Shown: piece by piece, positions 1 to 6,498 of the stretch
Layout of the letters: each line of letters starts with the position of its first letter
Numbering within the stretch: the first letter of the stretch is position 1
NCBI GenBank assembly: GCA_946480635.1
Contig: CAMLKV010000112.1
Location: forward strand, 1-6,947
Origin: an uncultured Flavobacterium sp.
GTDB taxonomy: Bacteria; Bacteroidota; Bacteroidia; Flavobacteriales; Flavobacteriaceae
Direction of reading: 5' to 3'
Length of the DNA stretch: 6,947 nucleotides
Program-made: the position numbers and the translations under genes
Notes under the pieces: model-generated
What the model was told of the DNA's origin: nothing
Seen by the model: only the letters and a program-made list of their open reading frames with translations
Databases searched by the model: none

Positions 1-351
1 ACATCATTACCAGAACTTGGACTTTGGTTGACAATTGTGGTAATCAGGCTGCACCCCAAACACAAACAATTACTGTTTTAGATAACATTGCGCCTACATT
101 CACTGCTCCTGCCAATGCAACAATCTATGCCGATGCTCAATGTAACTACGATGCTTCTGTTGGAATTGTAGGTGATGTAACCAATGAAGCCGATAACTGT
201 TCTACTGGAATACAAGCCACTTATACAGACTCAGTTGCCGATGGGCAATGTCAAGGATCTCACATCATTACCAGAACTTGGACTTTGGTTGACAATTGTG
301 GTAATCAGGCTGCACCTCAAACACAAACAATTACTGTTTTAGATAATATTG
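1..351 (+). repeat. 261-bp in-frame tandem repeat in the adhesin gene (87-residue HYR-like unit)
   Basis: Bases 1-90 align with 262-351 at an exact offset of 261 bp. I count two differences in 90 bases (56 C versus 317 T, and 86 C versus 347 T), both synonymous. Similarity stops abruptly after about base 90/351, at the Leu-Asp-Asn-Ile domain edge. One complete unit runs about 87-347. The next unit (348-587) keeps the fold-type pattern, with DNCSG and DACGNQ, but not the nucleotide identity. Further copies probably lie upstream of the window. Confidence 0.9.
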
Positions 352-1151
352 GACCTGTTTTAAATGGAGAATTTGAAGCTTCAATTAGTGTTTCTTGTTC
401 AAATATTCCAGACGACGAGCCTCAATTCCAAGATAACTGTTCAGGAGTAACAGTAATTGCATCACCTGACAATAATACTCCTGTTAATGTTACCGATTAT
501 GGGTATACACTAAATCAACAATGGATTGCAACTGATGCTTGTGGTAATCAGACAATTGCTATAAGAACAATTAATGTTACAATTGACAAACCTTTTGAAA
601 ATGTATTTGTTGAAGGACCAGTTTGTACTGATGGTGGACCTATAGATTTATTTAGCTACTTAGATCCAAACATTGATCATTCAGGTACTTGGGTTGATGT
701 AAATAATTCTGGTGGTTTATCAGGAAGTATTTTAGACCCTATGGGAATTATAGCTGGTGTCTACAAATACAGATACACTTTATCAACAGGAACTTGTCCT
801 AGAATAATTGAAGTAATTCTAACAATTAAAGATGATTGTATTGTATTACCATGCTCTATTAATGACATAACAATATCTAAAGTTGTTACTCCTAATAATG
901 ATGGATACAATGATACTTTCTTTATAGGAGGAACAGAGGAATGTGGATTTAAATTTAATGTTAAAGTATTTAATAGATGGGGTGCGTTAGTTTATGAAAA
1001 CCCTAACTATAAAAATGATTGGGATGGAAAAGCTCAAAGTGCTATTTCGACAAGCAATTTACCAGCAGGTACTTACTACTACATCGTAGATATTGTAAAT
1101 AGTGGTCTTGATATATTTACCGGTTATATCTATTTAGGAACTAAAAATTAA
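1..1151 (+). CDS. Large repeat-containing surface protein with type B T9SS C-terminal domain (3' end only)
   Basis: This is the C-terminal 382 residues of a larger secreted protein. The frame is open from base 3 through the left edge, so the true start lies upstream; the TTG at 24 is an internal Leu codon. Bases 1-347 encode HYR/Ig-like beta-sandwich repeats of 87 residues with about four Cys each (AQC, DNC, GQC, DNCGNQ). A degenerate unit follows at about 348-587 with three Cys, then another Ig-like segment at about 591-830 (GTW motif). The last ~96 residues (about 861-1148) are a gliding motility-associated C-terminal domain (TIGR04131/CHU_C type): VTPNNDGYND, VFNRWG, WDGKA, LPAGTYYY and a final GYIYL strand. 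From family knowledge, this is a type B signal for export through the outer membrane by the T9SS. The repeats suggest an adhesin or other cell-surface protein, which is inference. It is probably co-transcribed with the SprF-like gene five bases downstream. Function, ligand and full length cannot be told from this fragment. Confidence 0.9.
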   Translation, partial: IITRTWTLVDNCGNQAAPQTQTITVLDNIAPTFTAPANATIYADAQCNYDASVGIVGDVTNEADNCSTGIQATYTDSVADGQCQGSHIITRTWTLVDNCGNQAAPQTQTITVLDNIGPVLNGEFEASISVSCSNIPDDEPQFQDNCSGVTVIASPDNNTPVNVTDYGYTLNQQWIATDACGNQTIAIRTINVTIDKPFENVFVEGPVCTDGGPIDLFSYLDPNIDHSGTWVDVNNSGGLSGSILDPMGIIAGVYKYRYTLSTGTCPRIIEVILTIKDDCIVLPCSINDITISKVVTPNNDGYNDTFFIGGTEECGFKFNVKVFNRWGALVYENPNYKNDWDGKAQSAISTSNLPAGTYYYIVDIVNSGLDIFTGYIYLGTKN

Positions 1152-1156
1152 ACATC

Positions 1157-2068
1157 ATGAAAAATTTATTTTTATCAGCCGTAATAGTTCTAAGTGTGTT
1201 TACAAGTTATGCTCAACAAATGCCACAATTTACACAATATATGTATAACACCATTTCGGTAAATCCGGGATATGCTGGCAGCAGGGAAGCTCTAACAATT
1301 GTAGGTTTACATAGAAGTCAATGGGTAGGAATTGATAATGGTCCTGAAACACAAACCTTATCAATAAATACACCTTTACGAAATGAAAAAATTGGTGTAG
1401 GTCTATCATTTATCAATGATAAATTAGGCTATGAGAACTTTAGCTATTTATACGCTGACTTATCATATACTGTCAATCTTTCTGAACAAACCAAATTAGC
1501 TTTTGGTGTAAAAGGTGGTTTCAGTAATTATTCTATTGATGAACGCTTATTTAATGAACCAGAGGTTTATAATGACCCATACTTTAGAGACAAATTAAAC
1601 CGATGGACTTTTAATGGAGGTGTAGGTCTTTATCTACATCAACCCAAATGGTATGTGGGATTGTCATCTCCTAAACTTGTTCAAAACGATTATAACAAAA
1701 ATGGTAACTATGTAGCTCTAGAGCAGAGACATTACTACGGAATTGCAGGTTATGTATTTGACTTAGGTAGCAGTGTAAAAATGAGACCAACAGGTTTAGT
1801 CAAAATTTCAAAAGGGACACCTACATCATATGATGCAACATTATCGTTCTTCTTTTTTGACAGAATGTGGATTGGTGGATCCTATAGATTTGATGATTCT
1901 GTTGGGGCATTAATCGATTTTCAAATTACGAAACAGTTCAGACTTGGATATGCGTATGATTATCCAACATCAGATATCAGACCATATACTGATGGAACTC
2001 ACGAAATCATGTTAATGTTTGATTTCAAATTTGATAAGTCAAAATACAAATCTCCGCGTTATTTCTAA
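1157..2068 (+). CDS. PorP/SprF-family type IX secretion outer-membrane protein
   Basis: This is a 303-residue outer-membrane beta-barrel protein of the PorP/SprF family. A Sec signal peptide covers residues 1-19 (cleavage after SYA, mature start QQ). The family's N-terminal signature follows: QFTQYMYN, then NPGYAGSR and LHRSQWVG at about residues 24-57. Alternating amphipathic strands rich in Gly and aromatic residues fill the rest, with GYAYDYP and HEIMLMFDF near the end and a terminal SPRYF. In Flavobacterium johnsoniae, SprF is required for secretion of the type B cargo SprB and is encoded next to it. The same pairing here (five bases after a type B cargo gene) suggests this is the dedicated partner of that cargo. 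The ATG at 1157 is chosen for its position directly before the signal peptide. The leader is A-rich with no Shine-Dalgarno sequence, usual for Bacteroidota. It could be a paralogue rather than the orthologue of SprF or PorP, so no symbol is given. Confidence 0.92.
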   Translation: MKNLFLSAVIVLSVFTSYAQQMPQFTQYMYNTISVNPGYAGSREALTIVGLHRSQWVGIDNGPETQTLSINTPLRNEKIGVGLSFINDKLGYENFSYLYADLSYTVNLSEQTKLAFGVKGGFSNYSIDERLFNEPEVYNDPYFRDKLNRWTFNGGVGLYLHQPKWYVGLSSPKLVQNDYNKNGNYVALEQRHYYGIAGYVFDLGSSVKMRPTGLVKISKGTPTSYDATLSFFFFDRMWIGGSYRFDDSVGALIDFQITKQFRLGYAYDYPTSDIRPYTDGTHEIMLMFDFKFDKSKYKSPRYF

Positions 2069-2085
2069 CTTAAAACGATTGAATT

Positions 2086-4029
2086 ATGAAAAGCTTATTA
2101 AAATATATCATTCTTTCAGTTTTGATTTGTGGAAATGTTTCTACTGTCATGGCACAATATGGCAAACAAAAAAAGGCCGATGCTTTGTATAACAGTTTTT
2201 CATTTGTAAAGGCAATCGAAACATACAAAGAGATGTTAGCAAACAACTATAATGCTAATTACGCAAAAAGAAGATTAGCCGACAGTTACATGATGCTTCG
2301 TGATCCAGAAAATGCATCAGTTTATTACAAAGATGTGGTAACACAACCAAACATTGATCCTGAATATTATTTAAATTATGCATTATCATTACGTGCTTTG
2401 AAAAAGTATGATGAATCTTCAGTTTGGCTCAATAAATACAAAGAAACAGGTGTTGTAGATTCACGCATTCAGAAAATAATGGAAGATGAAAATTTCATTT
2501 CCAATATTTATCAAGTAAAGCAACAGTATTTTTCGAAACCTGTTCCTTTTAATTCAGAACTAAGTGATTTTGGAGCTTATGAAAAAAATGGAGTTGTAAC
2601 CTTTGCTTCCAGTCGAGATAAAGGTGTTGGAATAAAAAGAACTTATACTTGGAACCAACAACCTTTTCTTGATTTATATCAACTAAAACATAATGGTGAT
2701 AGTTTTTCTGAAGCTGATAAAATTGAAGGGGATGTGAACACCAAATTTCACGAAGGTCAAGTAACCATCTCAAAAGATGGGAAAACAATGTTCTTCACCC
2801 GAAATAATTATTTAGGAAGTAAAAAAGGAAAAGATGCCAATGGAACCAATAATCTAAAAATTTACAGAGCAACACTGGATAAAGACAATAAATGGACAGA
2901 TATTAAAGAGTTACCTTTTAACAACAATAATTATTCAGTTGGACATCCTAGTTTATCATCTGACGGAAAAACACTTTATTTCGCTTCAGATATGCCTGGA
3001 GGAAAAGGAAAATCTGACATATACAAAGTAGCAGTAAACGGAGATTCTTATGGAAAACCTGAAAATTTAGGAGATAAAATTAATACTGAAGGAAATGAAC
3101 TGTTCCCTTTTGTACACAACGACGGTAATCTATTCTTTTCTTCTGATGGATTGCAAGGACTTGGACAGCTAGATATATTTACAACAGTTTTAGACGACGA
3201 AGGTAAAATTCAGGAAATTATAAATTTAGGTATGCCTGTTAACTCTCCAATGGATGACTTTTCATTTTTCTTAAATGATGCAGGTGACACTGGCTACATT
3301 GCTTCTAACCGAGAAGGCGGTATGGGTGATGATGATATTTATGGCTTTGATAGAATTCCTCTTTTCTCTGTAAAAGGAACTGTTACAGATGCAATAAACA
3401 AACAACCTATTAAAGATGCTAAAATTGTTATTAAAGATAAAGATGGTATACAAATAGCTGATTTGGTTACAGATGAAAAAGGGAAGTACAGTATGAATAT
3501 TGATAGAGAAACAATATATACAATTGAAGCTTCTCATATGAAATATCAGCCAGAGCCTTCCAAAATTGCTGACTCCAGAAATTCAAAAGGTAAAAACGAA
3601 ATCATTGTTGACTTTGAATTAGATCCTATCCAAGATGTTGACGTTCTTGCAGATGTTAACATTGATAATATCTATTTCGATTTTGATAAGCAAAATATTA
3701 GAAATGACGCTGCTGTTGAACTTGATAAAGTTGCAAACATGATGCTTGTAACTTATCCAAGTATGGAAATCGAAATTGGTTCTCACACTGATAGTAGAGG
3801 TAGTTTTAGATATAATGAGGCACTTGGAATTAGAAGAGCTAATTCCACTTACGAGTATTTAGTTTCTAGAGGAGTTAATCCTAACAGAATTAAAAAGCAC
3901 GAAGGATTTGGTGAGTACAATTTGGTAAACGATTGTAAAGATGGTGTTGACTGTTCTGAACAAGCACATCAACTTAACAGACGCTCTGTTTTCAAAGTAC
4001 TCTCTATGCAACGAATGGCAGAAAAGTAA
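2086..4029 (+). CDS. OmpA-family protein with TPR, PD40 propeller and CRD domains (PorE-like architecture)
   Basis: This is a 647-residue periplasmic or outer-membrane-associated protein. Domains in order: Sec signal peptide 1-23 (cleavage VMA|QY, no lipobox Cys); TPR-like helices about 30-120; PD40/WD40-like beta-propeller about 160-425, with blade motifs such as ISKDGKTMFFTR, LSSDGKTLYFAS, FFSSDG and YIASNREGG, most followed by a D-IY/IF element; carboxypeptidase-regulatory-like beta-sandwich about 428-510 (KGTVTDA, PIKDAKI, TDEKGKY); OmpA C-terminal domain about 525-640. The OmpA part has IYFDFDK, GSHTDSRGS, an RRA helix and LNRRS. Asp569 and Arg584 sit at the spacing of the residues that bind diaminopimelate in OmpA. 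Cys617 and Cys623 could form a disulfide. The domain order matches PorE of the Porphyromonas gingivalis T9SS. Lying 17 bp after the SprF-like gene, it probably belongs to the same operon and may anchor that complex to peptidoglycan (inference). Many Bacteroidota carry several such paralogues, so it need not be the core PorE. Confidence 0.9.
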   Translation: MKSLLKYIILSVLICGNVSTVMAQYGKQKKADALYNSFSFVKAIETYKEMLANNYNANYAKRRLADSYMMLRDPENASVYYKDVVTQPNIDPEYYLNYALSLRALKKYDESSVWLNKYKETGVVDSRIQKIMEDENFISNIYQVKQQYFSKPVPFNSELSDFGAYEKNGVVTFASSRDKGVGIKRTYTWNQQPFLDLYQLKHNGDSFSEADKIEGDVNTKFHEGQVTISKDGKTMFFTRNNYLGSKKGKDANGTNNLKIYRATLDKDNKWTDIKELPFNNNNYSVGHPSLSSDGKTLYFASDMPGGKGKSDIYKVAVNGDSYGKPENLGDKINTEGNELFPFVHNDGNLFFSSDGLQGLGQLDIFTTVLDDEGKIQEIINLGMPVNSPMDDFSFFLNDAGDTGYIASNREGGMGDDDIYGFDRIPLFSVKGTVTDAINKQPIKDAKIVIKDKDGIQIADLVTDEKGKYSMNIDRETIYTIEASHMKYQPEPSKIADSRNSKGKNEIIVDFELDPIQDVDVLADVNIDNIYFDFDKQNIRNDAAVELDKVANMMLVTYPSMEIEIGSHTDSRGSFRYNEALGIRRANSTYEYLVSRGVNPNRIKKHEGFGEYNLVNDCKDGVDCSEQAHQLNRRSVFKVLSMQRMAEK

Positions 4030-4042
4030 TCTTTTAAGAAAG

Positions 4043-4070
4043 AAAAGGCTCATTTAACTGAGCCTTTTTT
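4043..4070. terminator. Bidirectional intrinsic terminator between convergent genes
   Basis: A perfect 10-bp inverted repeat, AAAAGGCTCA (4043-4052) and TGAGCCTTTT (4059-4068), flanks a 6-base loop TTTAAC. On the plus strand it ends in six T (4065-4070), 14 bp after the OmpA-family stop codon. On the minus strand the stem is followed by TTTTCTTTCTT, serving ettA, whose stop is at 4076-4078. The intergenic space is only 46 bp, so one hairpin probably serves both operons. Confidence 0.85.
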
Positions 4071-4075
4071 ATTAA

Positions 4076-5764
4076 TTATCTAACTAATTTTTTGTACTTA
4101 AGTTTTGTTGGCGCAACATCACCTAAACGTTTTTTACGGTTTTCTTCATAATCTGAGAAACCTCCTTCAAAGAAATAAACTTGTGAATCTCCTTCAAAAG
4201 CAAGGATATGAGTACAAATTCTATCTAAGAACCAACGATCGTGCGAAATTACTACTGCACATCCAGCAAAATTCTCTAAACCTTCTTCTAACGCACGAAG
4301 TGTGTTGATATCTAAATCATTCGTAGGCTCATCCAGTAATAATACGTTTCCTTCTTCTCTTAATGTCATTGCCAAGTGTAAACGGTTACGTTCACCTCCA
4401 GATAATGTACTTACTTTTTTATTTTGATCACTTCCACCAAAATTGAAGCGCGATAAATAAGCTCTAGAATTTACTTGACGACCACCCATCATAATCAATT
4501 CCTGACCATCACAGAAGTTTTCCCAAATAGATTTTTCAGGATCAATATTAGAATGCGTTTGATCTACATAAGCGATCTTAACCGTTTCCCCAATCGTAAA
4601 TTCTCCACTATCTGGCTGTAGTTCTTTCATTATCATTTTGAAAATGGTAGTTTTACCAGCTCCATTTGGTCCAATAATACCAACAATACCAGCCTGTGGC
4701 AATGTAAAATTCAAATCATCGTATAAAATCTTATCGCCATATGCTTTTGCCACTTTTTTAGCATCAATAACATTGGTTCCTAAACGTGGTCCGTTAGGGA
4801 TATATAATTCTAATTTTTCGTCTAATTCTTTTTGATCTTCATTTAATAAACGATCATAGTTTTGAAGACGAGCTTTTTGCTTTGTTTGACGACCTTTAGC
4901 TCCTTGACGTACCCATTCCAACTCTCGTTCTAATGTTTTACGACGTTTTGAAGCTACTTTTTCTTCTTGCTCCATACGTTTTGATTTTTGATCTAACCAA
5001 GAAGAATAATTTCCTTTCCAAGGAATACCTTCTCCTCTATCCAATTCAAGAATCCAACCAGCAACATTATCTAAGAAATAACGGTCGTGAGTTACTGCAA
5101 TGATTGTTCCTTTGTATTGTTGTAAGTGTTGCTCTAACCAGTGTACAGACTCGGCATCCAAGTGGTTGGTAGGTTCATCCAATAACAATACATCTGGTTC
5201 TTGTAATAATAAACGACATAAAGCAACACGACGACGCTCTCCTCCAGACAACACTTTAATCGGTGTATCTGCATCTGGACAACGCAAAGCATCCATTGCT
5301 ATTTCTAATTTAGTATCTAGTTCCCAAGCACCGCAAGCATCAATTTTATCTTGTAATTCAGCTTGACGATCCATAAGCTTTTGCATTTTATCAGCATCTT
5401 CATACACTTCTGGAAGACCAAAATCGTCATTAATTTTGTTAAATTCTTCTAGTAATTTAACTGCTTCGGCAGCTCCTTCACGAACAATTTCGATAACAGT
5501 TTTATTTTCGTCAAGTTGAGGTTCTTGCTCTAAATAACCAACTGTATAACCTGGAGCAAATACCACATCACCTTGATAGTTTTTATCTACACCAGCAATA
5601 ATTTTTAGTAAAGATGATTTACCTGATCCGTTTAAACCTAGGATACCAATTTTAGCTCCGTAGAAAAAACTTAAGTAAATATCTTTTAAAACTGTTTTAT
5701 TTGTTGAAGAGTAAGTTTTGTTTACTCTTGACATGGAAAAGATAACTTTCTTATCGTCTGACAT
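4076..5764 (-). CDS. ettA: Energy-dependent translational throttle protein EttA (ABC-F ATPase)
   Basis: This is a 562-residue cytoplasmic ABC-F protein, close to the 555 residues of E. coli EttA. Two ABC cassettes lie in one chain without membrane segments. First cassette: Walker A GLNGSGKSS (43-51), signature LSGGE (172-176), Walker B ending in DEPTNHLD with catalytic Glu197, and switch His226. An arm-like insertion lies at about 95-140. Between the cassettes, about 242-325, is the charged helical linker (P-site tRNA interaction motif) with WVRQGAKGRQTKQKAR. Second cassette: Walker A GPNGAGKTT (365-373), LSGGE (454-458), DEPTNDLD with Glu479, and His508. By family knowledge EttA binds the ribosomal E site and gates entry into elongation according to the ATP/ADP ratio. 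The arm and the RQ-K-ARLQNYD linker favour EttA over Uup or other ABC-F members. The ATG at 5764 follows a very A-rich leader. No promoter is seen in the 43-bp gap to the upstream gene, so the two are probably co-transcribed. Confidence 0.96.
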   Translation of the reverse strand: MSDDKKVIFSMSRVNKTYSSTNKTVLKDIYLSFFYGAKIGILGLNGSGKSSLLKIIAGVDKNYQGDVVFAPGYTVGYLEQEPQLDENKTVIEIVREGAAEAVKLLEEFNKINDDFGLPEVYEDADKMQKLMDRQAELQDKIDACGAWELDTKLEIAMDALRCPDADTPIKVLSGGERRRVALCRLLLQEPDVLLLDEPTNHLDAESVHWLEQHLQQYKGTIIAVTHDRYFLDNVAGWILELDRGEGIPWKGNYSSWLDQKSKRMEQEEKVASKRRKTLERELEWVRQGAKGRQTKQKARLQNYDRLLNEDQKELDEKLELYIPNGPRLGTNVIDAKKVAKAYGDKILYDDLNFTLPQAGIVGIIGPNGAGKTTIFKMIMKELQPDSGEFTIGETVKIAYVDQTHSNIDPEKSIWENFCDGQELIMMGGRQVNSRAYLSRFNFGGSDQNKKVSTLSGGERNRLHLAMTLREEGNVLLLDEPTNDLDINTLRALEEGLENFAGCAVVISHDRWFLDRICTHILAFEGDSQVYFFEGGFSDYEENRKKRLGDVAPTKLKYKKLVR

Positions 5765-5807
5765 TTTGTATTTTTTTATTAGTTTTTTATTCTAAATTTT
5801 GATTGTA

Positions 5808-5996
5808 TTATACTCTACCTTTTAATGCATTAAAAACCCATGCATTTGCTAAAAAACCTATCCCTACAGCGGCAAACCCCCATCCTGCAGTATCTGCATA
5901 GCGATAGGCTCCTAGACCAATTAACAATAGCCCCATTAGTACCATTATTAAAGTTGCCCAGCCTAATACAGTATTTTTATTCATTCCTACACTCAT
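5808..5996 (-). CDS. Small two-helix membrane protein, CAL67264-family-like
   Basis: This is a 62-residue protein that is almost entirely membrane-spanning. Helix 1 is about residues 10-33 (GWATLIMVLMGLLLIGLG) and helix 2 about 38-60 (GWGFAAVGIGFLANAWVFNAL), joined by a short loop containing YRYADTA. From memory it resembles a conserved Flavobacteriia family that databases call 'CAL67264 family membrane protein'; its function is unknown and the assignment is by recall, not search. The ATG at 5996 is preferred over the in-frame ATG at 5984 because it has the A-rich leader typical of Bacteroidota, whereas AGGA abuts the second ATG directly. The gene sits 43 bp upstream of ettA and behind a plausible promoter, so it is probably the first gene of a two-gene transcript. 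Co-transcription does not by itself show a link to translation. Confidence 0.8.
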   Translation of the reverse strand: MSVGMNKNTVLGWATLIMVLMGLLLIGLGAYRYADTAGWGFAAVGIGFLANAWVFNALKGRV

Positions 5997-6027
5997 TACA
6001 TTTTATTTTATAGGTTAATTGAGGGCG

Positions 6028-6059
6028 CAAATATCGTGATTTTAAAAGAAATTTGGAAA
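6028..6059 (-). promoter_or_regulatory. Candidate Bacteroidota-type promoter for the small membrane protein gene and ettA
   Basis: Read on the minus strand, TTTC (6059-6056) lies 20 bp before GATATTTG (6035-6028). These match the Bacteroidota -33 TTTG and -7 TANNTTTG elements except for one base in each. The -7 box is followed by CGCCC, and a start site near 6022 would leave a leader of about 25 bases before the ATG at 5996. It lies in the only gap above 50 bp within the minus-strand cluster, which favours a real promoter. AT-rich DNA gives such matches by chance, so confidence is moderate. Confidence 0.5.
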
Positions 6060-6070
6060 CTTATTAAATT

Positions 6071-6484
6071 CTAATTTTCCCTTGATCCTAATTTCCAGCC
6101 TAAATAAGCCATTGGAATGTAAGCAACTACTAAATCTAAAACAGTAAACCACATAGGAGCTGGTATTGAAAAAGAGTTAGAGATACCTCCCAATAAAAAC
6201 AAACCTCCCACAGTCATTGCTAAAACTAGTTTTTTAGAGGTTCCAAATCTCGCTACAAAAAAAGCGCCAACTAAAGTACCAATAGCATGTGCTAAAAAAG
6301 GTGTTAAAAAATGTATTGGTCTAAAAAGATGGATACCATTTTTAATACTATCAACATCTGTAGGATCTATTCCTACGGGAAAACCAATAATTGAAGTTCC
6401 TCCCAAAATTATTGACATGTTGACTACACACCCAATGAAAAATCCGGCAATTACAACTAGAACATTTTTTACAGTTGGATTCAT
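6071..6484 (-). CDS. Uncharacterised four-helix membrane protein
   Basis: I do not recognise this 137-residue protein. Four hydrophobic stretches are visible: about 7-27 (VLVVIAGFFIGCVVNM), 58-80 (HFLTPFLAHAIGTLVGAFFVA), 84-103 (KKLVLAMTVGGLFLLGG) and 111-131 (MWFTVLDLVVAYIPMAYLGW). A polar loop at about 39-56 contains DPTDVDS and a RPIHF motif leading into helix 2. Small residues (G-x3-G in helix 2, GG in helix 3) suggest tight helix packing. There is no signal-peptide cleavage site, lipobox or catalytic motif, so an inner-membrane location is inferred from the helices alone. The start ATG at 6484 comes 14 bp after the holA stop. Although no Shine-Dalgarno sequence is present, the close spacing suggests co-transcription with holA. 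Translation from this frame is supported by its membrane-protein pattern and its non-overlapping fit between neighbours. Function unknown. Confidence 0.75.
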   Translation of the reverse strand: MNPTVKNVLVVIAGFFIGCVVNMSIILGGTSIIGFPVGIDPTDVDSIKNGIHLFRPIHFLTPFLAHAIGTLVGAFFVARFGTSKKLVLAMTVGGLFLLGGISNSFSIPAPMWFTVLDLVVAYIPMAYLGWKLGSREN

Positions 6485-6498
6485 ATATACACATTTAA

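Noticed and set aside
24..26. TTG as a possible start for the repeat protein
   Set aside because: The frame is open upstream to the window edge, and the same Thr-Trp-Thr-Leu-Val-Asp context recurs inside the protein one repeat later.
1..351. CRISPR or mobile-element origin for the repeated sequence
   Set aside because: The repeat is in frame, 261 bp long, codes for an 87-residue domain, and its differences are silent, so it is a protein-domain repeat.
2549..2788. 79-codon minus-strand reading frame inside the OmpA-family gene
   Set aside because: It lies antisense to a well-supported coding region, has a low-complexity composition with no domain pattern, and has no promoter or leader of its own.
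3271..3537. 88-codon minus-strand reading frame inside the OmpA-family gene
   Set aside because: It is the antisense shadow of the propeller/CRD region, rich in Ile, Phe, Asn and Cys as expected from reversed AT-rich codons.
3859..4053. 64-codon minus-strand reading frame overlapping the end of the OmpA-family gene and the terminator
   Set aside because: It would begin inside the terminator stem and is antisense to the OmpA domain; there is no protein-like pattern.
4105..4308. 67-codon plus-strand reading frame within ettA
   Set aside because: It is antisense to the second ABC cassette, which carries intact motifs.
4638..4835. 65-codon plus-strand reading frame within ettA
   Set aside because: It mirrors the conserved Walker A region of the second cassette, and its apparent complexity comes from that.
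5100..5366. 88-codon plus-strand reading frame within ettA
   Set aside because: It is antisense to the first-cassette signature and Walker B region; the Ser/Cys/Asn-rich translation is an artefact of reversed codons.
5765..5807. Separate promoter for ettA in the gap after the small membrane protein gene
   Set aside because: The 43 bp are A/T-rich but contain no TANNTTTG-like element on the minus strand; they read as a translation leader only.
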